Positions 52,730-62,072 of a stretch of DNA of 64,000 nucleotides are shown piece after piece. The position numbers and the translations under genes are program-made. The stretch's first letter is position 1; every line of letters starts with the position of its first letter. The notes beneath the pieces are model-generated. The model worked only from the letters and a program-made list of their open reading frames with translations, searched no databases and was not told the DNA's origin. The DNA lies in contig CAZRBG010000034.1 in assembly GCA_964598225.1 (NCBI GenBank), positions 1 to 64,000 on the forward strand, written 5' to 3'. The stretch is from SG8-4 sp964598225. GTDB taxonomy: Bacteria > Planctomycetota > Phycisphaerae > Sedimentisphaerales > Anaerobacaceae.

Positions 52730-53689
52730 TCAGCGGCAGCGTATCAACTGCTCATGGCTGAATTTCACATCGGGCAAATTGGCCTTGACGTCCTCTACAA
52801 AACGCAGCCCGTCTTTCCAGTAGCCCGCCGTCGGTCTCAGTTCGGTGCCGAATCCGTTGAAATAACGATTAATATTGTAGATCAGCAGTTCTCTCAGATA
52901 TTTACTGGTCATTGACGCCAGTGAGACCGGCAGGAAACGCTCATCGGCGCCGACAACGAAATGGATGTGCATTGATCTGCCGTTGGCTGTCAATTCATAA
53001 CTGCTGGTCGTTGAACTCTCGCGCAGGATCTTCAATCCCATATCGTAGAACATGCGTTGCAGGTTTTTGCGATAGTGCATCCGGCCGCCTTGCCTGTCTA
53101 CCACGATATAAAGGTCGCCATCGCCGAAATTGTCGTAGGCCGTCTTTATTAGACGTGAAGTCGCCGAAAAGAGAACGTTGGCTTTGTTTTTGACGTTAGC
53201 CACCATCTTGTTGTAGTAAGCAACATCCAGACAGCAGCTTTCTATAGCCAGTAGTTCCATCGCGTTTGACCTAAGATCATCGGCCAGAACCGCCGAAGCA
53301 ATCGCCTTATCGGCGCCGTCGATCAGGAGCTGGTGATTGCCGATATCCGCGTACCAGGGATAATCATTCCACCTTTCAAGACAGTTCGGGCACAAGAACG
53401 AAGCAAGTTCCGTCACCGTAGTCGGTTCTTTGCCGAGGCATTGAAGTGCGGCCAGCACCGTCCTTTCCAGATGTTTGGTTCCGATTGATCTGCTGTAGGC
53501 CTTTTTGCTGTCGGCGACGAGGAGCCTGCCGGCGAGCCGTTTTCGAGTCTTGCTCAGACTTTTTCTCAGAATCTTCCAGAGATTGGCTTTAAGAAGATCA
53601 CGCGGTAATGAAAAGGTGCTTGAGGAAACGACCAAAGGCCCGAGAATCGGGCCGAAACCGGCTTCGTCAATTCCTACCAAGATCGCCAT
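52730..53689 (-). CDS. Divergent RNase HII-like protein
   Basis: 319 residues. The N-terminus MAILVGIDEAGFGPILGPLV matches the RNase HII opening (D-E-A-G-x-G-P...G-P), and LLVADSKKAYS matches its D-S-K-K. A later Asp in LYIVVDRQGGRMHY could complete the metal site. It is longer than typical RNase HII (about 200) with a middle insertion around a CPNCLERW segment. It would cleave RNA in RNA-DNA hybrids if active. GGAG lies 8 nt before the ATG at 53689. Whether this is the cell's only RNase HII cannot be told here. Confidence 0.7.
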   Translation of the reverse strand: MAILVGIDEAGFGPILGPLVVSSSTFSLPRDLLKANLWKILRKSLSKTRKRLAGRLLVADSKKAYSRSIGTKHLERTVLAALQCLGKEPTTVTELASFLCPNCLERWNDYPWYADIGNHQLLIDGADKAIASAVLADDLRSNAMELLAIESCCLDVAYYNKMVANVKNKANVLFSATSRLIKTAYDNFGDGDLYIVVDRQGGRMHYRKNLQRMFYDMGLKILRESSTTSSYELTANGRSMHIHFVVGADERFLPVSLASMTSKYLRELLIYNINRYFNGFGTELRPTAGYWKDGLRFVEDVKANLPDVKFSHEQLIRCR

Positions 53690-53945
53690 CCGTGCGACTC
53701 CTACCATCCGTGTCGAAGGTCATGAACCAAAGATTCGATACCAGTTAGAGATTATAATGGCTGATGCTGCCAAATCAACACAAAAGAAGGGCCAGTGGTC
53801 TTGTCGGTTCGCCGAGGGAAGTGGCAAAACGTTCACTGGCCCAAATTTGTTATTCAGGACCCGAGCCGTCAGCTTTTCGGCTGAGTCTCAGGTACCCAAA
53901 TGAGTCAAGATATTTTAAATTACCAGAAAAACCGCCGATTCGTCT

Positions 53946-53968
53946 ATTGTGGTGACTACGTATTTTTT
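53946..53968 (+). promoter_or_regulatory. Copy of the shared TACGTA motif
   Basis: ATTGTGGTGACTACGTATTT, 140 bp before the sulfatase ATG, identical over 20 bases to the minus-strand copy at 25046-25080. A further AAATACGTGG is at 54001. Bases 53690-54107 otherwise hold no gene. Confidence 0.4.
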
Positions 53969-54107
53969 GCATTTTCTTTAGACTTTTACATTTGGGAGGA
54001 AAATACGTGGAACTCGGTGTTAGATTCGATAATATGGCAAAAGAATTAAGCCACAGTCATCCTGAATCGGCGTAAGCAGAAGTCAAAAAAAATGAGAGGT
54101 ATCGATC

Positions 54108-55571
54108 ATGCCAGAGACGGTAACCAGACGGGATTTTCTCAAAACTGCGGCCTTTTTCGGGTCGGGAGCGGCATTTTCGGCGGGTCTCTGTTGCGCACGC
54201 GGCGTATCTTCTGAACCTCCGAACTTTGTATTTATTCTTGTTGACGACCTTGGCTGGGCCGATGTGGGCTGTTACGGCGGCGATCTGCACGAAACGCCCA
54301 ACATAGATCGGCTGGCCCGGCAGGGCATGAGGTTCACCGATGCCTACGCTGCCGCGCCGGTTTGCTCACCGACCCGTGCTTCCATTATGACGGGTAAATA
54401 TCCGGCACGGCTTAATATGACTATCTGGTACGAAGCCTCAGCGAATCCGCCTCGCGGCCGAAAGCTCATCCCGCCGATCACGCAGGGCAATCTGCCTCAC
54501 GAGCAGACAACCATTGCAGAAGTGTTCAAGAAGGCGGGCTATTTCACCGCTCACGTGGGAAAGTGGCATCTTGGCGACGCGGCACATTATCCGCAAACGC
54601 AGGGCTTCGACGTCAATATAGGCGGAACTTTCTGGGGCGCTCCGTATACATTCTTCTACCCCTATAGTGGCGGCTCACGCAACAGGTGGGGCGGAGAGTA
54701 TCGATACGTGCCGCACCTGGAATTCGGCGAAGACGGCGAGTACCTGACCGACCGCCTGACCGATGAGGCGATCCGGGTGATGGACCATGCGAAAGACAAG
54801 CCGTTCTTTTTGAATCTCTGTTACCACACGGTCCACACGCCCATCGAGGGCAAGACTGAGCTTGTCGAACACTACCGCAAAAAGCTCAAGCCCGGCATGT
54901 ACCATCGCAACTGCGAATACGCCGCGATGGTCCATAGCCTGGATGAGAACGTCGGCCGGCTCCTCGGCAGGATTGAGGAACTCGGCATTTCCGACCGCAC
55001 CATCGTCGTGTTCTTCTCCGATAACGGAGGGTATATAAACAAGTACGAGGGAAAGACTGTTACGGATAACTACCCCCTGCGGTCGGGCAAGGGCTCGTTA
55101 TACGAGGGCGGCACGCGCGAGCCGCTGATAGTCAGATGGCCCGGCGTAACGAAAGCCAACAGTGTCTGTGAGCAGCCGGTCAGCTCAATAGATTTCTATC
55201 CGACTATGCTCGATATGGCGGGCCTCCAGGGCGATGCGAAGCACAATGCCGACGTGGATGGAATCAGCCTGGCGCCTTTATTGAAAAATCCACAGGCAAA
55301 GCTCAAACGGCAAGCTTTGTACTGGCACTATCCACATTATTACCCAACAACGAGCCCGGTCAGCTCGGTTCGCATGGGCGACTGGAAGCTGCTGGAGTAT
55401 CTGGAAGACAACCATGTCGAGTTGTACGACCTGAGCAAAGACCTCGGCGAGAAAAACGACCTGGCACAGAAAATGCCTGAAAGAGCGGAGCAATTGCGAA
55501 AGAGCCTCCACGCCTGGCGCGAGTCCGTGGATGCTCAAATGCCCGTTCGTAGTGACGCCGTCAGGCGTTAG
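54108..55571 (+). CDS. Tat-exported type I sulfatase
   Basis: 487 residues. The Tat motif TRRDFLKTAAFFGSG begins at residue 6. The metal-binding NFVFILVDDLGWADVGCYGG is followed by the sulfatase signature CSPTRASIMTGKYPAR, where Cys86 becomes formylglycine. HVGKWHLG and VVFFSDNGG complete the metal and sulfate site. It removes sulfate esters from glycans; maturation needs a formylglycine-generating enzyme, and the SUMF1-fold protein at 23757-24770 seems not to be one. The last codons (RSDAVRR-stop) are supplied by the palindromic repeat starting at 55549. The TACGTA motif upstream may control it. Confidence 0.93.
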   Translation: MPETVTRRDFLKTAAFFGSGAAFSAGLCCARGVSSEPPNFVFILVDDLGWADVGCYGGDLHETPNIDRLARQGMRFTDAYAAAPVCSPTRASIMTGKYPARLNMTIWYEASANPPRGRKLIPPITQGNLPHEQTTIAEVFKKAGYFTAHVGKWHLGDAAHYPQTQGFDVNIGGTFWGAPYTFFYPYSGGSRNRWGGEYRYVPHLEFGEDGEYLTDRLTDEAIRVMDHAKDKPFFLNLCYHTVHTPIEGKTELVEHYRKKLKPGMYHRNCEYAAMVHSLDENVGRLLGRIEELGISDRTIVVFFSDNGGYINKYEGKTVTDNYPLRSGKGSLYEGGTREPLIVRWPGVTKANSVCEQPVSSIDFYPTMLDMAGLQGDAKHNADVDGISLAPLLKNPQAKLKRQALYWHYPHYYPTTSPVSSVRMGDWKLLEYLEDNHVELYDLSKDLGEKNDLAQKMPERAEQLRKSLHAWRESVDAQMPVRSDAVRR

Positions 55572-55706
55572 TAGCGAGGGCGTCCCGCCCTTGTTTTGTG
55601 GCGAGGGCATCCTGCCCTTGTTCCGTAGCGAGGGCATCTTGCCCTTGTTTCAAATTACGAGGCCGGGACGCCCTCGCGACACGAGGCCGAGACCCCTCGC
55701 CACGAT
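55549..55706. repeat. Palindromic repeat cluster, copy 3
   Basis: Opens with GTAGTGACGCCGTCAGGCG, one base different from the 28679 copy, then repeats GCGAGGGC-ATCTT-GCCCTTG three times and ends in CCTCGCCACG. It overlaps the sulfatase stop codon and fills the gap to the aldo/keto reductase gene. Confidence 0.8.
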
Positions 55707-55785
55707 TTATAGGTAACAGGTAGGGTGTGCACTCCGTCAGGAGTCCCTAGGACTGCACACCAAAGCATGAAAAAAGGAGTGTCAA

Positions 55786-56760
55786 ATGAGCGAACGAATA
55801 ATTTTCGGAGCAACCGGACTTGAAGTCTCACCTGTATGTTTCGGCACGTGGCAGCTCAGCCCGCGATTCTGGGGCGACCAGTCCAAGAAGGACGTACTGG
55901 CCGCGATGGGCAAGGCCTATGATGCGGGAATCAATTTCTTCGACACGGCCGATGCCTACGGCGACGGCTACGCGGAAACGGTTCTCGGCGAGTTCCTCGC
56001 CGACAAGCCGCGAGATTCCGTTGTCATCTGCACCAAAGTCTTCAACCACTTCAATCCGGACGGCTCGCGGTATCCGGACCTGACGCCGGAGCATATCCGG
56101 CAGCGCTGCGAGCTGGAACTGAAGCGCATGGGCCTTGAGACGGTCGATCTGTACCTTCTCCACCTGTTCGATCCGTTGACGCCGCTTGCCGATATAGCCG
56201 AGACTACGGATGATCTGAAAAAGCAGGGCAAAATCCGCAGCTGCGGCGTAAGCAATCATACCGTCGAGCAACTGCGCGCCCACCGGCGTTTCGGCGCTTA
56301 CGATGCAGTTCAACCGTGCTACAGCCTGTTGGACACAAAGATCGAGAGCGACCTGATACCCTATTGCCAGGCGGAGAACGTCGGTGTGATGGTCTATTCA
56401 CCCCTGCACAAGGGCCTGCTCACGGGCAAATACACAGGCGATGAAACTTTCACCGATTTCCGAAAGCACCTGCCGGACTTCCAGGGCCAGCGATTCAAAA
56501 CAATCGCCGAAGCCGTCCAAAGCCTCGCCTCTCTGGCAAAGAAATACGACCTGACAATCTATCAATTGGTCCTGACAGCCACACTAATGCACCCCGGCAT
56601 AGACGTAGCTATCGTCGGCATCAAAAACCAGAAACAGATCGAAGAGGCAATCGGAGCAATAGGCAAAACAATTTCCCGTGAAGATTACTTCGTCGTCCGC
56701 AAATACCTCGCCATCGACGCCGCAACAAAAATCAAAGACGCCGGCGGCACGCAGAAATGA
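55786..56760 (+). CDS. Aldo/keto reductase
   Basis: A 324-residue NADPH-dependent oxidoreductase with a TIM-barrel fold. The catalytic tetrad is visible: D in NFFDTADAYGDGYAE (Asp, then Tyr in DAYG), Lys in VICTKVF, and His in YLLHLFDP. SNHTVEQL and the C-terminal VAIVGIKNQKQIEEA are cofactor segments. AAGGAG lies 6 nt before the ATG. It follows the sulfatase but is separated from it by the repeat cluster. It could reduce sugar-derived aldehydes or ketones; substrate unknown. Confidence 0.92.
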   Translation: MSERIIFGATGLEVSPVCFGTWQLSPRFWGDQSKKDVLAAMGKAYDAGINFFDTADAYGDGYAETVLGEFLADKPRDSVVICTKVFNHFNPDGSRYPDLTPEHIRQRCELELKRMGLETVDLYLLHLFDPLTPLADIAETTDDLKKQGKIRSCGVSNHTVEQLRAHRRFGAYDAVQPCYSLLDTKIESDLIPYCQAENVGVMVYSPLHKGLLTGKYTGDETFTDFRKHLPDFQGQRFKTIAEAVQSLASLAKKYDLTIYQLVLTATLMHPGIDVAIVGIKNQKQIEEAIGAIGKTISREDYFVVRKYLAIDAATKIKDAGGTQK

Positions 56761-57137
56761 AAGTGCTATTTAACGAAAAAATACCATCTATGCATAGCGA
56801 CATTGCGCTAAAGCTCCGGCCACACCGCTCGTTGGTCGTATTTGTCTTTGTAAATGAGATGGGTATTGTTAGGATCATTCAATAATCGTCTTGCGACAGG
56901 AGCGTTGAGTTTGCGGCAGTGTTATGCACAAGACCACATATAAGACGTTGTCGCCCAAACAGCATAATGGAAAAACAAGATATAATCGAAAGATTCAAGC
57001 AGGTATATATCCGCAAATTAGGCTATTATGGCGTACTGGTGGGCTAATTGTTTTCTAAATGTAATCCGATAAAATATTACACGACCGCCGACGAGACCGG
57101 AAAATGAATCTTTCTCCGGTATTCGGCCGGTATTTGC

Positions 57138-57166
57138 TTGAACTGGAGCGGGTTTTCTGGTACAAT
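57138..57166 (+). promoter_or_regulatory. Sigma-70-type promoter
   Basis: TTGAAC, a 17-bp spacer and TACAAT, about 98 bp before the ATG at 57264. Bases 56761-57137 hold nothing else I can support. Confidence 0.7.
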
Positions 57167-57263
57167 ACTTTTGTCAAATCGAAAGCGGGAGAGGGTATCA
57201 GCGGAAGCGGCTCTCTTTGAGACTGAACATCGAGATATTTTTAACTGCTGAGGAGGGAAAATA

Positions 57264-57536
57264 ATGCACGAATGGATCTTTGAGAATAGTGACAAGCAGA
57301 CACATGAGGCCGAGAAGCCGGCTTCGCTCAAGGATAAGAACAAGCTTGGCGCGTTGTCCGAACGCGTCAGGAAAAACCATCAACAACTTAAAGAGAGCCT
57401 GGATAAGCTGCAAAGCTCGCTGGACAATCTCAGGCTCGTTACCAAGTACCGGGTCTTCGACCTGGAGGCGACGCGAAGAGAAAACGCCCGCTTGAGAAAA
57501 CTGCTCGAAGGAGACGACGACAGAGAGATTCCATAG
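57264..57536 (+). CDS. Small coiled-coil hypothetical protein
   Basis: A 90-residue, highly charged protein. Residues about 30-80 (LSERVRKNHQQLKESLDKLQ, SSLDNLRLVTKYRVFDLEAT, RRENARLRKLLEG) form a predicted coiled coil, with no signal peptide and no Cys. GAGGAGGG just upstream supports the ATG at 57264. It has its own promoter (57138-57166) and terminator (57579-57631), so it is a complete one-gene transcription unit. Function unknown. Confidence 0.75.
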   Translation: MHEWIFENSDKQTHEAEKPASLKDKNKLGALSERVRKNHQQLKESLDKLQSSLDNLRLVTKYRVFDLEATRRENARLRKLLEGDDDREIP

Positions 57537-57578
57537 TTTCCGGCGACAAAACTATATCGACTATCAAAAACATAAAAG

Positions 57579-57631
57579 CCCTGAAAGGTGTCTTAGCAAT
57601 GTAAAAGCTCATGCCGCCTTTCAGGGTTTTT
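57579..57631 (+). terminator. Rho-independent terminator
   Basis: CCCTGAAAGG / CCTTTCAGGG with a 28-nt loop, then five T. It closes the small coiled-coil gene. Confidence 0.8.
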
Positions 57632-57795
57632 CATTTAAGTGCGTTTTGCGCTTTATTGGCTGCCAGCAGTTATGATAATCCTTTTGAGACAACGGTTGTG
57701 TTGGAAGGCCGATCGTCTGCTGGAAGCCAAAAAGCGAAAAACGCATTTCCTGGACTCATACAACTTTCTTTTAGAGCACAAGCAGTGTTGTCGTA

Positions 57796-60700
57796 TTAAG
57801 GCAACCTTCGTCGTGCTACGCTGTTCATGTCTCCGAGTTTCGGCGAGTAAGGCGTCAACCGGAAGCTGTACTTGTACGGTTTTGCCGGCAACGTATATTC
57901 GGGGTGCGTTCTCGCTCCCCAGCTATTGTCGCCGCCGACGCCCATTTGCTTGTAGTCGATGTTGACCGTTATCGTGTCGCGCCTCGGAAGCTCGTGGATG
58001 TGATCGGCTTTCTCCAGGTCTTCCATCGTATAAGGCCAGGCGCTGATGTCGATAGTCGGCATCCCGACCGCCATCAGTCCGAAGCCGCCGTCATCGGTAA
58101 GAGCCATCCAGCGGACGTCCGACTTATTGCCGTTCTCCTGCGGACGGACGTAGGTATGTATGTTCTCTTCTACAGAGCCCGAGTAGAGCCCGAAGGCGGC
58201 GCCGGTCTTTCTGTCCCAATACGTCTCGTGCGGCCCGCGCCCCAGCCACATGAGCGTATCGAACCGTCCCGGCACGGCCATCTGCATCCCGAACCGCGGC
58301 AGCTTCGGCAGGTTATCGCCTTGCGGCGTAACGGTCATCTCAACTTTAATGTCGCCGTTGCCGTAAACGGTATAGACCGTGCGACAAGCGGAATTATGCC
58401 CGACGCTGATAGCCGCTTCAGCAGTGATGCGCACAATCTTCGGCTCGATCTGCTCGGCTTTAACGGTTTTGATCTTCCTGTTCTGTCCGGCGTTCCGCCA
58501 GGCGCCGAGACGTCGCGGCATGCCGTTGCCGTTGTCGTTGTCGATTGGCACGCGCCAGAAATTCGGAATTAGAGGCGAAGCGATAAGCTGCTTGCCGTCG
58601 AAAACGTAAGATTCGAGCGCGCCGGAGTCTTTGCCGAATGTAACCTCAAAATCCTTGCCGCTCATAGTGATTTTCTTTGCTGTTTGTTTCAACTCAAGCG
58701 GCGGCATTTCATTCACGCTGACCGTCTCGGCTTTGGGGGCTTTGAACGGAATCTTAAACTGATCCCACGCAACGACGTGCCCTTTCGGAGCCCAGCTTGT
58801 ACCTTCGGCAAGGGCGAATGTTATTTTCAGCCAGCATTCGGTGCCGGGTGGAAGCTCAGGTTTCTCCAGCGGGACTCGAATATTTTCTTCCGCTCCGGCT
58901 GCAACGGCAAGCTTCGACAGCGTGCCGTCCCGGACCACTTTCCCATCCACCGTCAGTTCCCAGGTCGCTTTAGTGAAGCTCAGGTCTGAGAAGTCGTATT
59001 CATTCTGAACGCGGAATCGGCCTGCCTTAACATCGAGCGGTATCACGTGGATTCGCTGGTAGACCTTCTTGACCTCGTACAGCGATGGGTTGGGCTTGCG
59101 GCCAGGCTGGACCAGGCCGTTGCAGCAGAAGTTGCCGTCGTTGGGGTTGTCGCCGTAATCGCCGCCGTAGGCCCAGAATTCCTTGCCGTCCGGGCTTTTC
59201 TTGCGCAGGCCCTGATCGACCCAGTCCCAGATGAATCCGCCGATCAGTCGCTTGTGCGAGCGGATGGCGTCCCAGTATTCCTTAAGGTTGCCGACGGAGT
59301 TGCCCATCGCGTGCGCGTACTCGCATAGCACCATCGGCCGGTCGTCGTCGGTTCTGGTGGCAAGGCGGATAATCTCGGGAATCCTCGCGTACATCCGGCT
59401 CTGCATATCCACGTAGCTGAAATCCCTGGGGCGGGCCGCGGCGCCTTCGTAGTGGACCGGGCGCGTCGGGTCGTAATCGTGAATCCAGCCGGCCATACTT
59501 GCGTGGTTCGGGCCGCAGCCGCTTTCGTTGCCCAGCGACCAGATGATCACGGATGGGTGATTCTTATCCCGCTCGACCATGTGAATCGCCCGCTCCATGA
59601 ATGCCGCGTTCCACGCCGGGATGTTGGAGAAAAGCCCGCCCACGCCGTGCGTTTCGAGATTTGTCTCGTCCATCAGGTATATGCCATACTCATCGCAGAG
59701 GTCGTACCAAACCGGATTGTCGGGATAATGCGATGTCCTCACGGCATTGATGTTATGGTTTTTGAGGATCTTGATATCCTGTATCATCCTGCTGACAGGA
59801 ACGGCACGGCCGTGATCGGGATCGTGTTCGTGGCGATTGACGCCGAACAGCTTTATGGATTTGCCGTTTACAAAGAGCTGCCCGTCTTTAATCTCGACCT
59901 CGCGAAAGCCCACCCGGCAGCTCTCGAGCTCGACGGTCTCACCGTCCGAATCTTTCAGCGTCAACGCGAGCGTGTAGAGATAAGGATCCTCTGCCGACCA
60001 TTTACGCGGGTTCTCGATCTCTGCTTCCATCAGGGCGAAATCAACGTTGTTCCTCTGGGGATATTTCTCGTTAACGATGGACGATGCCGACTTCGACAAA
60101 GGCTTATCCAGCACCGGTTTCTTATCGTGATTGTAAAGCTGGGCCTCGACGGTCCACCCGTTGAGGTCCAGGTCGCCATAGTTGGCGATCTTCGGGCGGA
60201 TCTTCAGCGTAGCATCAGTGTAGCTGTCGTCGAGGTCGGTCCGCACGGCGAAATCGCGAATGTGCACCTGCGGAGCGGCACAAAGATAGACGTTGCGATA
60301 TATACCACTGAGCCGCCACATGTCCTGGTCTTCGAGGTAGCTGCCGTCCGACCAGCGATAGACCTCGACAGCCAGCGTATTGTTGCCGGGCCTGAGGTAT
60401 TCGGTGATGTTAAACTCGGCCGGCGTCATGCTCCCCTGGCTGTAGCCGACCTTGCGGCCGTTGATCCAGACGTAGAAAGAGCTCTTGACTCCTTCGAAAT
60501 GCAGAAATATCTGCCGACCATTCCATGGATCGTTGATTTTGAAATCCCTTCGATACGAGCCGACGGGATTATAGTCATGCGGCATAAACGGCGGATCAAC
60601 CGGGTAGGGATAGCGCACGTTCAGATAAATCGGTCTGCCGTAGCCGTGCATCTGCCAGTTCGACGGCACGGGAATTTCATCCCAGTCGCTCACGTCATAG

Positions 60701-60987
60701 CCAGCTTTGTAGAATTCGGCCGGCCTGTCGGCGGGCTTCTCGGCCCAGCTGAACTTCCATTCGCCGTTGAGCGACATGTAATAGCGCGATTGCGTTCGGT
60801 CGAGCTTCAGTGCCCGGCCCAACCGCCCATACGGCACAAGCGTACAATGCCCCGGCTCCTTGTTAATACCTAAAACCTTCGGCTTCTCCCATTCGGGAGT
60901 ATCCGGCTTGGCCGGACGGCCGTGACCTGGTGATGCGAGCATAAAGGCAATTAATACGCCGCCTAAAACGTATTTCTGCTTCAGCAT
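57796..60987 (-). CDS. Exported GH2 beta-galactosidase
   Basis: 1063 residues, LacZ-type. A signal peptide precedes the sugar-binding domain (about 75-235, VPSNWQMHGYGRPIYLNVRY and VEVYRWSDGSYLEDQDMWRL). The GH2 barrel (about 350-640) has FGVNRHEHDPDHGR, IIWSLGNESGCGPNH with the acid/base Glu (about 485) and LCEYAHAMGNSVGN with the nucleophile Glu (about 556). The C-terminal Bgal small chain (about 765-1045) ends near YKYSFRLTPYSP. AAGGAG precedes the ATG. It releases beta-linked galactose or related sugars outside the cytoplasm. It fits the sulfatase and oxidoreductases nearby in glycan use. Confidence 0.95.
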   Translation of the reverse strand: MLKQKYVLGGVLIAFMLASPGHGRPAKPDTPEWEKPKVLGINKEPGHCTLVPYGRLGRALKLDRTQSRYYMSLNGEWKFSWAEKPADRPAEFYKAGYDVSDWDEIPVPSNWQMHGYGRPIYLNVRYPYPVDPPFMPHDYNPVGSYRRDFKINDPWNGRQIFLHFEGVKSSFYVWINGRKVGYSQGSMTPAEFNITEYLRPGNNTLAVEVYRWSDGSYLEDQDMWRLSGIYRNVYLCAAPQVHIRDFAVRTDLDDSYTDATLKIRPKIANYGDLDLNGWTVEAQLYNHDKKPVLDKPLSKSASSIVNEKYPQRNNVDFALMEAEIENPRKWSAEDPYLYTLALTLKDSDGETVELESCRVGFREVEIKDGQLFVNGKSIKLFGVNRHEHDPDHGRAVPVSRMIQDIKILKNHNINAVRTSHYPDNPVWYDLCDEYGIYLMDETNLETHGVGGLFSNIPAWNAAFMERAIHMVERDKNHPSVIIWSLGNESGCGPNHASMAGWIHDYDPTRPVHYEGAAARPRDFSYVDMQSRMYARIPEIIRLATRTDDDRPMVLCEYAHAMGNSVGNLKEYWDAIRSHKRLIGGFIWDWVDQGLRKKSPDGKEFWAYGGDYGDNPNDGNFCCNGLVQPGRKPNPSLYEVKKVYQRIHVIPLDVKAGRFRVQNEYDFSDLSFTKATWELTVDGKVVRDGTLSKLAVAAGAEENIRVPLEKPELPPGTECWLKITFALAEGTSWAPKGHVVAWDQFKIPFKAPKAETVSVNEMPPLELKQTAKKITMSGKDFEVTFGKDSGALESYVFDGKQLIASPLIPNFWRVPIDNDNGNGMPRRLGAWRNAGQNRKIKTVKAEQIEPKIVRITAEAAISVGHNSACRTVYTVYGNGDIKVEMTVTPQGDNLPKLPRFGMQMAVPGRFDTLMWLGRGPHETYWDRKTGAAFGLYSGSVEENIHTYVRPQENGNKSDVRWMALTDDGGFGLMAVGMPTIDISAWPYTMEDLEKADHIHELPRRDTITVNIDYKQMGVGGDNSWGARTHPEYTLPAKPYKYSFRLTPYSPKLGDMNSVARRRLP

Positions 60988-61092
60988 TTAAGGCTCCTTG
61001 TCATTTAACTTCTGAAGCAGTTTATATTCAACCGGCGGTCGCGGCAAGTGTTTTTCAAGCCTATTCGGGAGTCATCACAACCTGCTCGGGTG

Positions 61093-61899
61093 TCAGGTCG
61101 ACTTTAGTTTTCTGCCGATTCTTCCGAGCAAGGTCGGCGACGCCGGCTGATTCTCCGGCGGCGTAAAGCAGCAATAGCCGATCCTGTCGCATTCTTTCTT
61201 GAGCTGTACCCATATCGCTCTCTCGTCGATCACCTTCAGGGCCGTCGGGTAGAGAATGTTGTTCTCTTTGAAAATATGATCCCGCAGCGTTGGCACGATA
61301 TAATCAACGACCTCGGCGAGCTGTCGTTTAAACTCCTCAAAATCCATTTCACTGACGTTGTCGGCGAGCATTTCCAGCTCCTGCTTCCGCGCTCGGAGCT
61401 GGGCGTGCTCTTCTTTCATTATCACCGTTGGGCCGTAAACGCCCCTCTCTTCAAGGGCCGGAAAAAGTATATCCTCTTCCCGCTGGTGATGCAGCTCGGC
61501 GGCAACAAGATGGCTGGCTATGTGAGCCAGTTTCCGAAATTTATCGTCCTCAGGATTGTAAGTCTCCATCTTGCCTATACACTCGTTTAGCCACCATAGC
61601 TCGTCGAGAAAGCACAGAATCGTCTCGTGTTCCCCGACAAGCGTGGAAATGACGTGGTCGGGCGGCAACGACTCGGTCATCTTACCGACCTGATCGCCGA
61701 TCATCTGGAGATGGAGCGTGCAGAGATTCTGCAAATCAGCCTTGCTAAGCCCTTCATCCAGCAGTTGCTGCTCGGCTATCGACAGATCGGACGCATCGAC
61801 AGAGGAAAGAAACTCCTGAGCCTCTTTCTTCACAGTGACAGGATCCTCGCCCGAGTTCAAACGTTTTAACAATTGTGTTAGTTCTTGAACCTTGTCCAT
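61093..61899 (-). CDS. DUF438/hemerythrin-domain protein
   Basis: 268 residues. The N-terminal DUF438-type region (about 1-75) includes LKRLNSGEDPVTVKKEAQEF. A hemerythrin HHE domain (about 80-215) has iron-ligand candidates in LVGEHETIL, HIASHLVAAELHHQREEDIL, MKEEHAQLRARK and TLRDHIFKENNILYPTA. Such proteins bind oxygen or nitric oxide, or repair iron centres. GGGGG precedes the ATG. It may protect oxygen-sensitive enzymes such as AOR and MoaA, though that is inference. No operon partner. Confidence 0.85.
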   Translation of the reverse strand: MDKVQELTQLLKRLNSGEDPVTVKKEAQEFLSSVDASDLSIAEQQLLDEGLSKADLQNLCTLHLQMIGDQVGKMTESLPPDHVISTLVGEHETILCFLDELWWLNECIGKMETYNPEDDKFRKLAHIASHLVAAELHHQREEDILFPALEERGVYGPTVIMKEEHAQLRARKQELEMLADNVSEMDFEEFKRQLAEVVDYIVPTLRDHIFKENNILYPTALKVIDERAIWVQLKKECDRIGYCCFTPPENQPASPTLLGRIGRKLKST

Positions 61900-62072
61900 G
61901 GTTATACCCCCTTCACCCCGAAAATTCGGGATTCAAAGACATTCTTAATTTTTCTGTACTGAAGTCCTATACGATTCGATCTATGTCGTGTTTGGTATGA
62001 CCGCGGTCAAAAAACAATTTACGGCTACAATCGTGAACGTCGCAGGTTTGTTATATGTGAGATGTGCGTTCC

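Noticed and set aside
57077..57343. Minus-strand frame over the small coiled-coil gene
   Set aside because: It covers the promoter and start of a gene with strong ribosome site, promoter and terminator on the other strand.
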